A DNA stretch of 6,734 nt from Hyphomicrobiaceae bacterium (GTDB lineage Bacteria > Pseudomonadota > Alphaproteobacteria > Rhizobiales > Hyphomicrobiaceae). The DNA lies in NCBI GenBank assembly GCA_025359005.1, contig JANYHP010000046.1:1-6734 (forward strand), written 5' to 3'. Position numbers and translations under genes: made by a program. The notes beneath the pieces were generated by a model, which was not told the DNA's origin, searched no databases, and was given only the letters and a program-made list of their open reading frames with translations. Every line of letters starts with the position of its first letter. Position 1 is the stretch's first letter. This document shows positions 1-5,681 of this stretch, piece after piece.

Positions 1-524
1 GCACCCTCGGCGACGCCGGCCTCGGCCTCAAGCTGCACGCCGAAGCCCGCGAGGGCCGTCACGATCTCCGCAACCGCTGGCGCCTCAACGAGCGCGACGC
101 CCGCCTGCTCATCGCCCGCTACCTCCGCCCTATCCCGCGGCTCGACCTCGGCTGCATCGTTCGCGAGTTCGCCTCTGCCGCCATGGATCTCTCCGACGGC
201 CTAATCAAAGACCTGGGTCGCATGTGTCGCGCGTCCGGCGTCGGCGCACGGATCGAGGCCGCCGCCCTTCCCGTCTCAGCATCCTTGGCCCGCATGCGGG
301 CTGAAGACATGCCCGCGTTCGCCGCGCACGTCTCCGTCGGCGACGACTACGAGATCCTGGCCACCGTGCCCGTGGCCGAAATCGAAGCCATGCGCGCCGA
401 GCGCCAGCCGGATGACAACGGCTTCCGGCGCATCGGCACAGTGGTTGCCGAGCCGGGCGTTATCGTCACCGCCGGCGACGACACCATCGTTCCCTTTGAC
501 CATACCGGTTGGGATCACTTCTGA
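1..524 (+). CDS. thiL: Thiamine-monophosphate kinase, C-terminal part (5' end outside window)
   Basis: ThiL phosphorylates thiamine monophosphate with ATP to give thiamine diphosphate, the last step of cofactor synthesis, in the cytoplasm. The reading frame is already open at base 3 and runs to TGA at 522-524, giving 173 visible residues. The fragment opens with a TLGDAGLGL segment, followed by YLRPIPRLDLG. Next comes the family motif MDLSDGL (183-203), continuing into a KDLGRM stretch, and then GDDYEIL (339-359), equivalent to the GEDYELL motif of the AIRS/ThiL C-terminal fold. E. coli ThiL has about 325 residues, so roughly 150 N-terminal residues lie upstream. The ATG at 183 is inside the conserved motif and is not a start. 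No truncation or frameshift is seen in the visible part. The next gene starts 173 bases downstream, behind a possible terminator, so the two are probably transcribed separately. Confidence 0.93.
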   Translation, partial: TLGDAGLGLKLHAEAREGRHDLRNRWRLNERDARLLIARYLRPIPRLDLGCIVREFASAAMDLSDGLIKDLGRMCRASGVGARIEAAALPVSASLARMRAEDMPAFAAHVSVGDDYEILATVPVAEIEAMRAERQPDDNGFRRIGTVVAEPGVIVTAGDDTIVPFDHTGWDHF

Positions 525-526
525 AG

Positions 527-560
527 CCCGGCGCCGGGGACGGAAATCCCCAACTATTTT
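527..560 (+). terminator. Possible Rho-independent terminator after thiL
   Basis: GGGGA (536-540) and TCCCC (547-551) can form a 5-bp stem around the 6-base loop CGGAAA. It is followed after three bases by a short T-rich stretch, TATTTTG (555-561). A perfect 12-base palindrome, CCCGGCGCCGGG (527-538), overlaps its left arm, so two alternative foldings compete. The position just after the thiL stop fits termination, but the stem is short and the T tract is interrupted. Confidence 0.4.
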
Positions 561-697
561 GCTCGCATCAATCTGATAAAAAACAGCTTTTCATTTTACC
601 GCCCGTCGCGGCATGGCAGGCCTTGCGGTCCGCGCACGACTCACCGAGACGTCTGGTTACTATTTCGACCCGAGCGGGCCATACGGGGTGTTGCACA
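551..697 (+). promoter_or_regulatory. Leader of the NYN gene with AT-rich block
   Basis: The 147 bases before the NYN start contain a marked AT-rich block at about 552-602, including ATAAAAAAC and TTTTCATTTTA, in otherwise GC-rich DNA. This is where a promoter would be expected. I could not find a -35/-10 pair with acceptable spacing, so no boxes are assigned. A GGGG at 685-688 is the only ribosome-binding-like sequence near the ATG at 698, and it is weak. Confidence 0.25.
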
Positions 698-2446
698 ATG
701 AAGCGTGAAGAGCCGGGCACTGTCCTCAGCGCCATTTTTGTCGACTACGACAACATCTACATGTCGCTGAAGCGCAAGAGCGACGAAGCCGCCAAACGCT
801 TCGCCAAGCTCGCCCAAGATTGGCTGAAGGGCATCGAAACCGGCAGCCTCATCACCGCCACCAACGGCGTGCTCGGCACCGCCAAGCGCCGCATCGTGAT
901 GAACCGCTGCTACGGCAACCCCGTTCCGCGCCGCAACAGCCACGACAACGCCACCGACATGAGCTCGTTCCCGTTTATCCGGCATCATTTCCTGCGCGCC
1001 GGCTGCGAAGTGGTCGATTGCCCGCCGCTGACTGCCCAATTGAAGAATTCGTCCGATATCCGCATGGTCATGGATATCCGCGATTACCTCACCCATGACA
1101 CCTACTTCGACGAATTCGTCATCCTCTCGGGCGATGCCGATTTCACCCCCGTGCTCCAGCGCCTCCGCCAGCACGCGCGCCGCACAGTAATCTACTGCAA
1201 CGAATATACCGCACAGCCTTACACCGCTATTTGCGATGGCGAAGTGCGCGAAGCCGATCTGATCGCGCTGCTGATGGCCGAGGACCAGCAGGCAGCGGGT
1301 GAGGCTGCCCCCGCGCGTGCAGCGGTCATTGCCCAGTCGATCCCCCAACTGCGTCAGGAGATCATCGCTGAGGTCATCAACAGCGTGCGCACGGCTCATT
1401 CGCCCGTTCCGCTCGAAGCCCTCGCTGACCGCGCCTTGCGGGTGCTCGGTCACGAGAAGACGGTCAACACCAGCTGGGCCGGTGCTGGCAGCTTCCGTGA
1501 ACTGCTGCGCCAAAGCCTGCCTGGCGAAATTCTGTTGACTGATCAGCCGCCCTACTTTGCCTACGACCCCAAGCGCCACGCACCCACGGCCGCGCGCCTG
1601 TCGGCCATCGAGCCGCAGCCCGCCCAGGCCCTGCAGCCGGCAACGCCCCCACCAATGCCGGAAGCACGCATGCTTCCCCCGGCACAGGCTCGCGACTCGA
1701 TCTTCGCCGACGTGGCACCCGCGCCTCGCATGCCCGTCGGGCAGGTTGAAGCGCCGGTCCATCGTCAGTCGGTTGAAGCCTACGTACCGCCACAGTCTGC
1801 AGCGCCGGCCCGCGTCCAACCGCAGACAGCTCAGCTGGCAACCGCACCAGCCCCGCTTGCCCGTCAGCCAGAAACGCGTCAATCGGATGCCGCGCCCGCA
1901 ATGGCCAGGCCTTCTGATGCCAGGCCTTCTGACGCAATGTCGCAGATGCAGCAGTCCATTGCCCGCATCTACGAGGCCTGCCAGGCGCCCCCGTTGGCGC
2001 CCGCGGAATACCGCGCCGTGTTTGAAATCCTCGCCGAGGAAATCAACGAAAACAGCCTCGCTGGTGCACAGACGGTCAGCAACGTCGTGGCCCGCGCCCA
2101 GGCCCGCGGCTTCGATCTCAAACGTGATGACGCCCGTTTCATCCTCGAAGTTGTCAGCGAATCCGACCCCTGGTTCGATCAGGGCGCATCCGCCGTACTG
2201 TTCGGCGGTCGTTTCTGCAACTTCGTCATCGCCCGCTGCCGCGGCCAAGGCCTATCGTTGAGCGCTGAGGAACTGGACCTGATCTCCAACTGGTTTGCCG
2301 GCTCACCAGCCCCCGCAGGCAAGGCCCGCGCCGAGCCGGACCAGCGCGGCCTCTCCCGCTGGATGCCAGCCGCTGCCGGTACGCCCGAACCTGTCGGCGC
2401 GGGCGACGAAGACTTCCCCCGAGTCGTCCGCACCCGCCGCGCGTAA
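698..2446 (+). CDS. NYN (PIN-like) nuclease domain protein with OST-HTH/LOTUS-like and C-terminal helical domains
   Basis: A 582-residue protein, probably a cytoplasmic RNA-cleaving or RNA-binding enzyme. Residues 9-197 form an NYN domain: AIFVDYDN (12-19) supplies the first acidic residue and Asn, SSDIRMVMD (118-126) the central Asp residues, and LSGDADFTP (143-151) the last pair, D146 and D148. These are the usual metal-binding carboxylates of the LabA/DUF88 family. Residues about 213-293 (PQLRQEII to YFAYDPKR) look like an OST-HTH/LOTUS winged helix, known elsewhere as an RNA-binding partner of NYN domains. Residues about 295-413 are a Pro/Ala/Gln-rich, probably disordered linker. Residues 414-540 form a predicted mostly helical domain that I cannot name. 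The frame is open back to 509, but the ATG at 698 is chosen because the NYN fold begins nine residues later and earlier codons would overlap thiL. RNA processing is inferred; the true substrate is unknown. Confidence 0.85.
   Translation: MKREEPGTVLSAIFVDYDNIYMSLKRKSDEAAKRFAKLAQDWLKGIETGSLITATNGVLGTAKRRIVMNRCYGNPVPRRNSHDNATDMSSFPFIRHHFLRAGCEVVDCPPLTAQLKNSSDIRMVMDIRDYLTHDTYFDEFVILSGDADFTPVLQRLRQHARRTVIYCNEYTAQPYTAICDGEVREADLIALLMAEDQQAAGEAAPARAAVIAQSIPQLRQEIIAEVINSVRTAHSPVPLEALADRALRVLGHEKTVNTSWAGAGSFRELLRQSLPGEILLTDQPPYFAYDPKRHAPTAARLSAIEPQPAQALQPATPPPMPEARMLPPAQARDSIFADVAPAPRMPVGQVEAPVHRQSVEAYVPPQSAAPARVQPQTAQLATAPAPLARQPETRQSDAAPAMARPSDARPSDAMSQMQQSIARIYEACQAPPLAPAEYRAVFEILAEEINENSLAGAQTVSNVVARAQARGFDLKRDDARFILEVVSESDPWFDQGASAVLFGGRFCNFVIARCRGQGLSLSAEELDLISNWFAGSPAPAGKARAEPDQRGLSRWMPAAAGTPEPVGAGDEDFPRVVRTRRA
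1904..1933 (+). repeat. 15-bp tandem duplication in the NYN linker
   Basis: GCCAGGCCTTCTGAT (1904-1918) is followed directly by a copy differing only in the last base (1919-1933). It encodes ARPSD twice in the disordered linker. This is an in-frame 5-residue expansion consistent with replication slippage, and it probably has no effect on the folded domains. Confidence 0.85.
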
Positions 2447-2474
2447 GCGCATGCACCCACGCAACTGCACGACG

Positions 2475-2495
2475 CCCCGGACCGTTGGCCCGGGG
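2475..2495. terminator. Shared bidirectional terminator-like hairpin
   Basis: CCCCGG (2475-2480) pairs with CCGGGG (2490-2495). The stem continues after one A-C mismatch with CC/GG around a GTT loop. It lies 28 bases after the NYN stop on the plus strand and 9 bases beyond the stop of the small minus-strand ORF (2505), between two convergent units, so it could end transcription from both sides. There is no clean T tract on either strand (plus side TGTTCTG), as is common in GC-rich genomes. Confidence 0.5.
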
Positions 2496-2504
2496 TGTTC
2501 TGCG

Positions 2505-2654
2505 TCAGGGCTGAGGCCATTCGCAGGGCGCGCCGCGCAACTCCTCGGCCATCTGGCACACGGAGTTTGAGACGTACGCGCCATCAGCCAGCGAGGGTGT
2601 TGATTGATACAGGCCGCCGAGCCTTTGCTTTGGCCACCCCCGATGTGGTGTCAT
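2505..2654 (-). CDS. Candidate small protein (49 aa) coupled to the exporter by ATGA overlap
   Basis: The ATG at 2654-2652 overlaps the TGA of the DMT exporter (2653-2651) as ATGA, the classic arrangement for translational coupling, and the frame runs to TGA at 2507-2505. The protein begins MTPHRGWPKQRLGG and contains an ADGAYVSNSVCQMAEELRG stretch with two Cys in the C-terminal half (C33 and C44). From about residue 19 on, third codon positions are mostly G or C, like the real genes nearby; the first third is less biased. No signal peptide or membrane segment is evident. I do not recognise the family. The terminator-like hairpin lies just beyond its stop, which supports it as the last gene of the unit. 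It could instead be chance reading of the 3' untranslated region. Confidence 0.4.
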   Translation of the reverse strand: MTPHRGWPKQRLGGLYQSTPSLADGAYVSNSVCQMAEELRGAPCEWPQP

Positions 2655-3514
2655 GACCGCCCCGCCACCGCCGCACCCACACACACCAGCACGGCCGCCA
2701 GCGCCAGCAGCGGCGACAGTGTGCCGAGCCCGAGGGCGGCCAGCACCAAGGTCGACAACAGCGGCGTCGCGTAGGAAGCGAGCCCGAGCCGCAACATGTC
2801 GCCGTGCTTCATCCCCTCGTCCCACAGATAGAACGCCAACCCCAGCGGCCCGAGCCCGAGTGCCGCAATCGCCCACCACGCCAACGCGCCCGCAGGCCAC
2901 ACCCACGTCTCCAACAGCAGGTGCAGAGCCGCCGCCCCCATCGCCGTTCCTGCGCAGAAACCCGTAACGGCGACGCTCGGCACCGCCCGGAACAGCCGCG
3001 ACGCCACCGAATAGCTCGACCAGATGAACGCCGCTCCGAGCGCCAGCGCGTAGCCTGCCAGCGCATCGGCCGAGAAATCCGGCCGCGCCCGCCCCGCCAC
3101 CAGCACCAGCACTGTCCCAGCAAACCCGATCAGCGCGCCGATCACATGCCGCGCCGTCAAAGCCTTGCCGCCGAGGCGCGCCGGCAGCAGTCCCGCAAAC
3201 ACCACGATCAGCAGCGGCCACAGGTAGGCAATCAGCGACGCCTCCAGGGCCGGCGCCCGCGCCAGCGCCATGAAGTAGACGGCGTGATAGGCGAGCAACC
3301 CATAGAGCCCGAGCGCCCACGCTGACATCGGCACATCACGCAGCGCGCGCAGCGATTGCCCGCTCACGCGCGCGTAACCAAGGCCCACCAGCGTGCCCGC
3401 GCTGAACGCCATCGCCGTCAATTGGAACGGCGGAATTTTTCCCGTCCCCACTGTCAGCGCCGCCAGCCCCGCCCACAACGCGATGGCACCGACACCCGCC
3501 AGCGTCGCCTGCAT
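2651..3514 (-). CDS. DMT/EamA-family inner-membrane exporter, YddG-like
   Basis: A 287-residue protein of the drug/metabolite transporter superfamily with about ten hydrophobic helices in two EamA halves, located in the inner membrane. YAVYF-type and EASLIAYLWPLLIV segments (HAVYFMALARAPALEAS from residue 77; LIAYLWPLL 94-102) match the usual first-half signature of the aromatic amino acid exporter group typified by YddG. The second half has WSSYSVASR (165-173), YLWDEGMKHG (229-238) and YATPLLSTL (248-256). Small-molecule efflux is likely; the substrate cannot be read from sequence. Three starts are possible in frame: ATG 3553, GTG 3529 and ATG 3514. I chose 3514 because the first membrane helix begins within a few residues, and a GGTGGGG lies about 9 bases upstream of it. 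The gene is divergent from the NIPSNAP gene and overlaps the small downstream ORF by four bases. Confidence 0.88.
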   Translation of the reverse strand: MQATLAGVGAIALWAGLAALTVGTGKIPPFQLTAMAFSAGTLVGLGYARVSGQSLRALRDVPMSAWALGLYGLLAYHAVYFMALARAPALEASLIAYLWPLLIVVFAGLLPARLGGKALTARHVIGALIGFAGTVLVLVAGRARPDFSADALAGYALALGAAFIWSSYSVASRLFRAVPSVAVTGFCAGTAMGAAALHLLLETWVWPAGALAWWAIAALGLGPLGLAFYLWDEGMKHGDMLRLGLASYATPLLSTLVLAALGLGTLSPLLALAAVLVCVGAAVAGRS

Positions 3515-3656
3515 GCTCGTGCGCCCCACCGTGTCACCCCGTCTCCAACCCATCCGGCGAGCCTACACGGTGCCAGCGCGCCTCACCACTTGCACCCGCA
3601 GTCCGCCTGGTCCTTCATCTCATCGCCGAAGCACCGAACACTGTTGTGGAGCCGCC

Positions 3657-3971
3657 ATGATCCTGGAAGAGCGCACCTACACCATCCGCACCGGCCTCGT
3701 GGCGGAGTATCTCGCGCTCTACGAACGCGAAGGCTACGACGTCCATCGCAAGGCCTTGGGCGACCCCGTCGGCTGGTTCACCACCGAGACCGGCACGCTC
3801 AATCAGGTCGTGCACATGTGGCGCTACGCCAGTCACGCCGAGCGCGAGGTCAAGCGCGCCGCGCTTTACGCCGATCCCAATTGGCTCGCCTTCATACCCA
3901 AGACGCGCCCCTACATCGAGCGGATGGAAAATCGCATCCTGCTCGCCACGTCATTTTCACCCATGCGATAG
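3657..3971 (+). CDS. NIPSNAP family protein
   Basis: A 104-residue single-domain protein, the usual size for a bacterial NIPSNAP protein with a dimeric alpha/beta-barrel (ferredoxin-like) fold. The N-terminal strand ILEERTYTIRTG (2-13) and helix VAEYLALYEREG (15-26) are typical. So are the GDPVGWFTTETGTLNQVVHMWRY region (35-57, Trp-Arg-Tyr in the central strand) and the ADPNWLAF segment (72-79) leading to the final strand. A GGAG at 3648-3651 lies five bases before the ATG and fixes this start. Bacterial NIPSNAP functions are mostly unknown, and I assign none. It is cytoplasmic, with no signal or membrane segment. It is divergent from the DMT exporter, with about 140 bases between them and no convincing promoter boxes seen. 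It converges on the CMD-family gene, whose stop is 14 bases away. Confidence 0.88.
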   Translation: MILEERTYTIRTGLVAEYLALYEREGYDVHRKALGDPVGWFTTETGTLNQVVHMWRYASHAEREVKRAALYADPNWLAFIPKTRPYIERMENRILLATSFSPMR

Positions 3972-3985
3972 GGCCGCGTCGGGCC

Positions 3986-4369
3986 TCACCCGTCCGCCTT
4001 CGCCTTCGCCACTTCGGCGAACTGCCGGAAGGCCTGCAGCGCGTGGCTGGCGTACATGACGGACGGCCCAGCCCCCATGTAGATCGTCATCGCCAGCGTC
4101 TCGGAAATCTCGGCATCCGTCGCGCCGTGCTCCACCGCCGCCTTGGCGTGAAACGCGATGCAATCGTCGCAGCGCGTGGCGACTCCGATGGCCAGCGCAA
4201 TGAGTTCTTTGGTCTTGGTGTCGAGCGCCTTGGGCGCCAGCGCCTTGGGCGCCAGCGCCGTTTGTGCCAGCGCGCCGAAGGCCTTCATCGCCTCCGGGCT
4301 GCCCGCACGCAGGTCGCGCAGCATCAGGCTCAACTGCTTCGCCAGGTCCGGCCAGTTCTCGGTCGTCAT
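3986..4369 (-). CDS. Carboxymuconolactone decarboxylase / AhpD-like family protein
   Basis: A 127-residue protein of the CMD/AhpD superfamily, a small all-helical fold that usually forms higher oligomers. The key motif is CDDCIAFH (67-74): a CxxC pair followed by His, preceded by the family helix KTKELIALAIGVATR (52-66, with E55). This arrangement belongs to the AhpD-like alkylhydroperoxidase branch, in which the Cys pair is redox-active, and not to true gamma-carboxymuconolactone decarboxylase. A thiol peroxidase or disulfide role is therefore inferred. ATEISET-like (DAEISETLAM, 85-94) and YASHALQAF (106-114) complete the domain. The start is the ATG at 4369, with GGAG about 9 bases upstream; the longer reading from 4456 would translate the low-complexity leader. 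An ALAPK duplication sits at 38-47. Confidence 0.9.
   Translation of the reverse strand: MTTENWPDLAKQLSLMLRDLRAGSPEAMKAFGALAQTALAPKALAPKALDTKTKELIALAIGVATRCDDCIAFHAKAAVEHGATDAEISETLAMTIYMGAGPSVMYASHALQAFRQFAEVAKAKADG
4224..4253 (-). repeat. 15-bp perfect tandem duplication inside the CMD gene
   Basis: AGCGCCTTGGGCGCC occurs at 4224-4238 and again at 4239-4253, with a further six matching bases after it. On the coding strand it adds one ALAPK unit (residues 38-47) between the first helix region and the CMD core, and it keeps frame. Confidence 0.9.
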
Positions 4370-4370
4370 G

Positions 4371-4420
4371 GTGCGTGTCTCCGTGTGCGTGCGTGCGCGC
4401 GCGTGTCTCTGCGTGCACAC
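4371..4420. repeat. Alternating purine-pyrimidine (Z-DNA-prone) tract in the CMD leader
   Basis: Bases 4382-4406 alternate pyrimidine and purine without a break for 25 bases, including an uninterrupted CG run (GCGCGCGCG) at 4395-4403. Shorter alternating runs flank it at 4371-4378 and 4410-4420. It lies directly upstream of the CMD-family start codon on the minus strand, so it is most likely in the 5' leader of that mRNA. It is unlike the surrounding coding DNA. Confidence 0.8.
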
Positions 4421-4433
4421 CCCCGCCCCCGGT

Positions 4434-4463
4434 ATCATCCGCAAATGTCCGGGCACTTGTCAC
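4434..4463 (-). promoter_or_regulatory. Weak candidate promoter for the CMD gene
   Basis: Reading the minus strand, GTGACA (4463-4458) and GATGAT (4439-4434) are separated by 18 bases, and would start transcription about 55 bases before the CMD start. The -10 box matches consensus at only four of six positions. TTGACG a few bases upstream is an alternative -35 without a good partner. Confidence 0.25.
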
Positions 4464-4562
4464 ACGTCAAAGCAAGGCCGCGCCAGTGCACACCCCGCAA
4501 ACCAAGGCGCAGTGAGCGTGCTGCAACCCGGCACCAAAAGCGACGCGATTGAGCCAGAGCAG

Positions 4563-5510
4563 TCATCGTCGGTCGGAATTCGGTTGATCGACAGCGGACC
4601 TGGTGGCCTGCTTGAAGATGACACTCCTGAGCCAGTTCATGGCGGGGTCGGCACTGGTCCGCTGATGCCAGACGAGAGAATAGGGCGTGTGCGGGACATC
4701 GAGCGGAATTTCAAATTCTATCAGCCGACGACTTTTCATTGCATGCGCCAGGCGCGCGGGCAGCGACATTATCAAATCGCTGACCTGCAAAGCCGCAATG
4801 TTCGCAGTAAAGCTCGGCGTCACTAGCCCCACCTCACGATGCAGCTTGCGCGCAGCGAGCGCCTTGTCGATTGCGCTCAGCCGCGAATTCGGAAATGTGA
4901 CGACGACGTGCGGAAATGCTAGGTAGTCTTTCAGCGTGAGCCGTCGACGCCGCGCCTTGTTCGCGAGCGCATGGTTTTCGCTGATCAAGCCGACAAGACG
5001 ATCCTGGAATAGTTCCGCAGTCTCCAATGGTTTGCCGGGTGGGGTTGATCCCCAAAAGAATAGGTCGGTGGCTCCGTCTTCCAGGGATTCGAATGTATCT
5101 GCCCCGAATTGCAAGACCTCGAGCAGGACGCCTGGTGCCGTACGTCTAAGTTCGGCGACGACAGCCGGCACGATCGTGATCATGGAATAGTCGCTCGCGG
5201 CAACACGAAAGCGACGTGCTGTCGTGGTCGGATCGAAGGCAGCTTGCGACAGCAGCACCCCCGCCGCGTGCAGAATATCTGCAACTGGTCTTGTGCACTC
5301 TCGGGCCCGCGGTGTGAGCACCAAGCCCATGCGTCCGCGCACGAAGAGCGGATCATTCAACATGGCCCGCAGTCGCTTCAAGGCGTGGCTGACTGCCGGC
5401 TGGCTGAGGGACAGCTCTTCTGCCGCGCCTGTCACCGAGCGTGTGCGTGCGACCGCGTCGAACACGACGAGCAGGTTCAGATCGCAGCGACTCAAATTCG
5501 TCTGGCTCAT
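4563..5510 (-). CDS. LysR-type transcriptional regulator
   Basis: A 315-residue protein, a normal length for the family, expected to act as a cytoplasmic tetrameric DNA-binding regulator. Residues 10-69 are the winged helix-turn-helix: DLNLLVVFDAV (10-20), TGAAEELSLSQPAVSHALKR (27-46) and DPLFVRGRMGLVLTPRA (53-69). Residues about 98-300 are the periplasmic-binding-protein-like effector domain, starting RRFRVAASDYSMITIVP (99-115), as in the NodD/NahR/DntR-like subgroup. The effector is unknown. The ATG at 5510 is chosen because the HTH begins nine residues later. There is no ribosome binding site before it, only ATTCGGT after a -10-like box, which suggests a leaderless message. It is divergent from the Tat-type gene at 5682, the usual layout for a LysR regulator and its target, so it probably controls 5682-6599 and itself. 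Confidence 0.92.
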   Translation of the reverse strand: MSQTNLSRCDLNLLVVFDAVARTRSVTGAAEELSLSQPAVSHALKRLRAMLNDPLFVRGRMGLVLTPRARECTRPVADILHAAGVLLSQAAFDPTTTARRFRVAASDYSMITIVPAVVAELRRTAPGVLLEVLQFGADTFESLEDGATDLFFWGSTPPGKPLETAELFQDRLVGLISENHALANKARRRRLTLKDYLAFPHVVVTFPNSRLSAIDKALAARKLHREVGLVTPSFTANIAALQVSDLIMSLPARLAHAMKSRRLIEFEIPLDVPHTPYSLVWHQRTSADPAMNWLRSVIFKQATRSAVDQPNSDRR

Positions 5511-5517
5511 ACCGAAT

Positions 5518-5546
5518 ATTCTAACAATTCATTTTCTGTATGTCAC
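5518..5546 (-). promoter_or_regulatory. Sigma-70-like promoter of the LysR gene
   Basis: On the minus strand, GTGACA (5546-5541, five of six to TTGACA) and TAGAAT (5523-5518, five of six to TATAAT) are exactly 17 bases apart. Only seven bases separate the -10 box from the LysR ATG at 5510, so transcription should begin at or within a base or two of the start codon. This is the best promoter in the window. Confidence 0.6.
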
Positions 5547-5557
5547 TTTCCATGTGA
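5543..5557. promoter_or_regulatory. Candidate LysR operator (dyad TCAC-N7-GTGA)
   Basis: TCAC (5543-5546) and GTGA (5554-5557) form an inverted repeat with a 7-base spacer. It overlaps the -35 box of the LysR promoter and lies in the intergenic space shared with the divergent gene. LysR regulators usually bind imperfect dyads containing T-N11-A, and such a site commonly represses the regulator's own gene. A second short palindrome, GAATATTC, lies at 5514-5521. The link to this LysR protein is inferred from position. Confidence 0.35.
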
Positions 5558-5681
5558 TGCAAGTGCGTGGGTGCCTCAAGCCAGCGCCTCGGCGCGACCC
5601 AAGATGACAATCGCTAGCATCGCACAGTCCGTGTTCTGACCGACGGAGACCAACTTGCGCCCGCGAAAAGAAGCCGACAAC

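Noticed and set aside
641..2248. Long open frame of 535 codons on the minus strand across the NYN gene
   Set aside because: It lies opposite a gene with clear domain motifs and strong GC third-position bias, which leaves the antisense frame open by chance. Its translation shows no family motif.
2651..3514. Naming the exporter yddG with aromatic amino acids as substrate
   Set aside because: Only the general DMT/YddG-like signature is visible. Substrate range in this superfamily cannot be read from such similarity.
3591..3620. TTGCAC followed by a -10-like CTTCAT upstream of the NIPSNAP gene as its promoter
   Set aside because: The -10 match is poor, so it is not distinguishable from background in this sequence.
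3960..3990. Hairpin GGCC-GCGTCG-GGCC between the NIPSNAP and CMD genes as a terminator
   Set aside because: The stem is only four or five base pairs and there is no T tract on either strand.
3986..4369. Calling the CMD-family gene pcaC (4-carboxymuconolactone decarboxylase)
   Set aside because: The CxxC...H motif belongs to the AhpD-like branch, and no other protocatechuate-pathway genes are nearby.
3356..4552. 398-codon plus-strand open frame across the exporter start, NIPSNAP and CMD genes
   Set aside because: It overlaps three well-supported genes in other frames, is Arg/His-rich low-complexity sequence typical of out-of-frame GC-rich DNA, and has no recognisable domain.
4158..4826. 222-codon plus-strand frame bridging the CMD leader and the LysR 3' end
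   Set aside because: It is antisense to two recognised genes, translates the alternating CG/TG tract, and lacks a ribosome binding site or family features.
5604..5639. 11-codon ORF in the leader of the Tat-type gene, as a possible regulatory leader peptide
   Set aside because: It has no ribosome binding site, no repeated regulatory codons, and no attenuator hairpin behind it.
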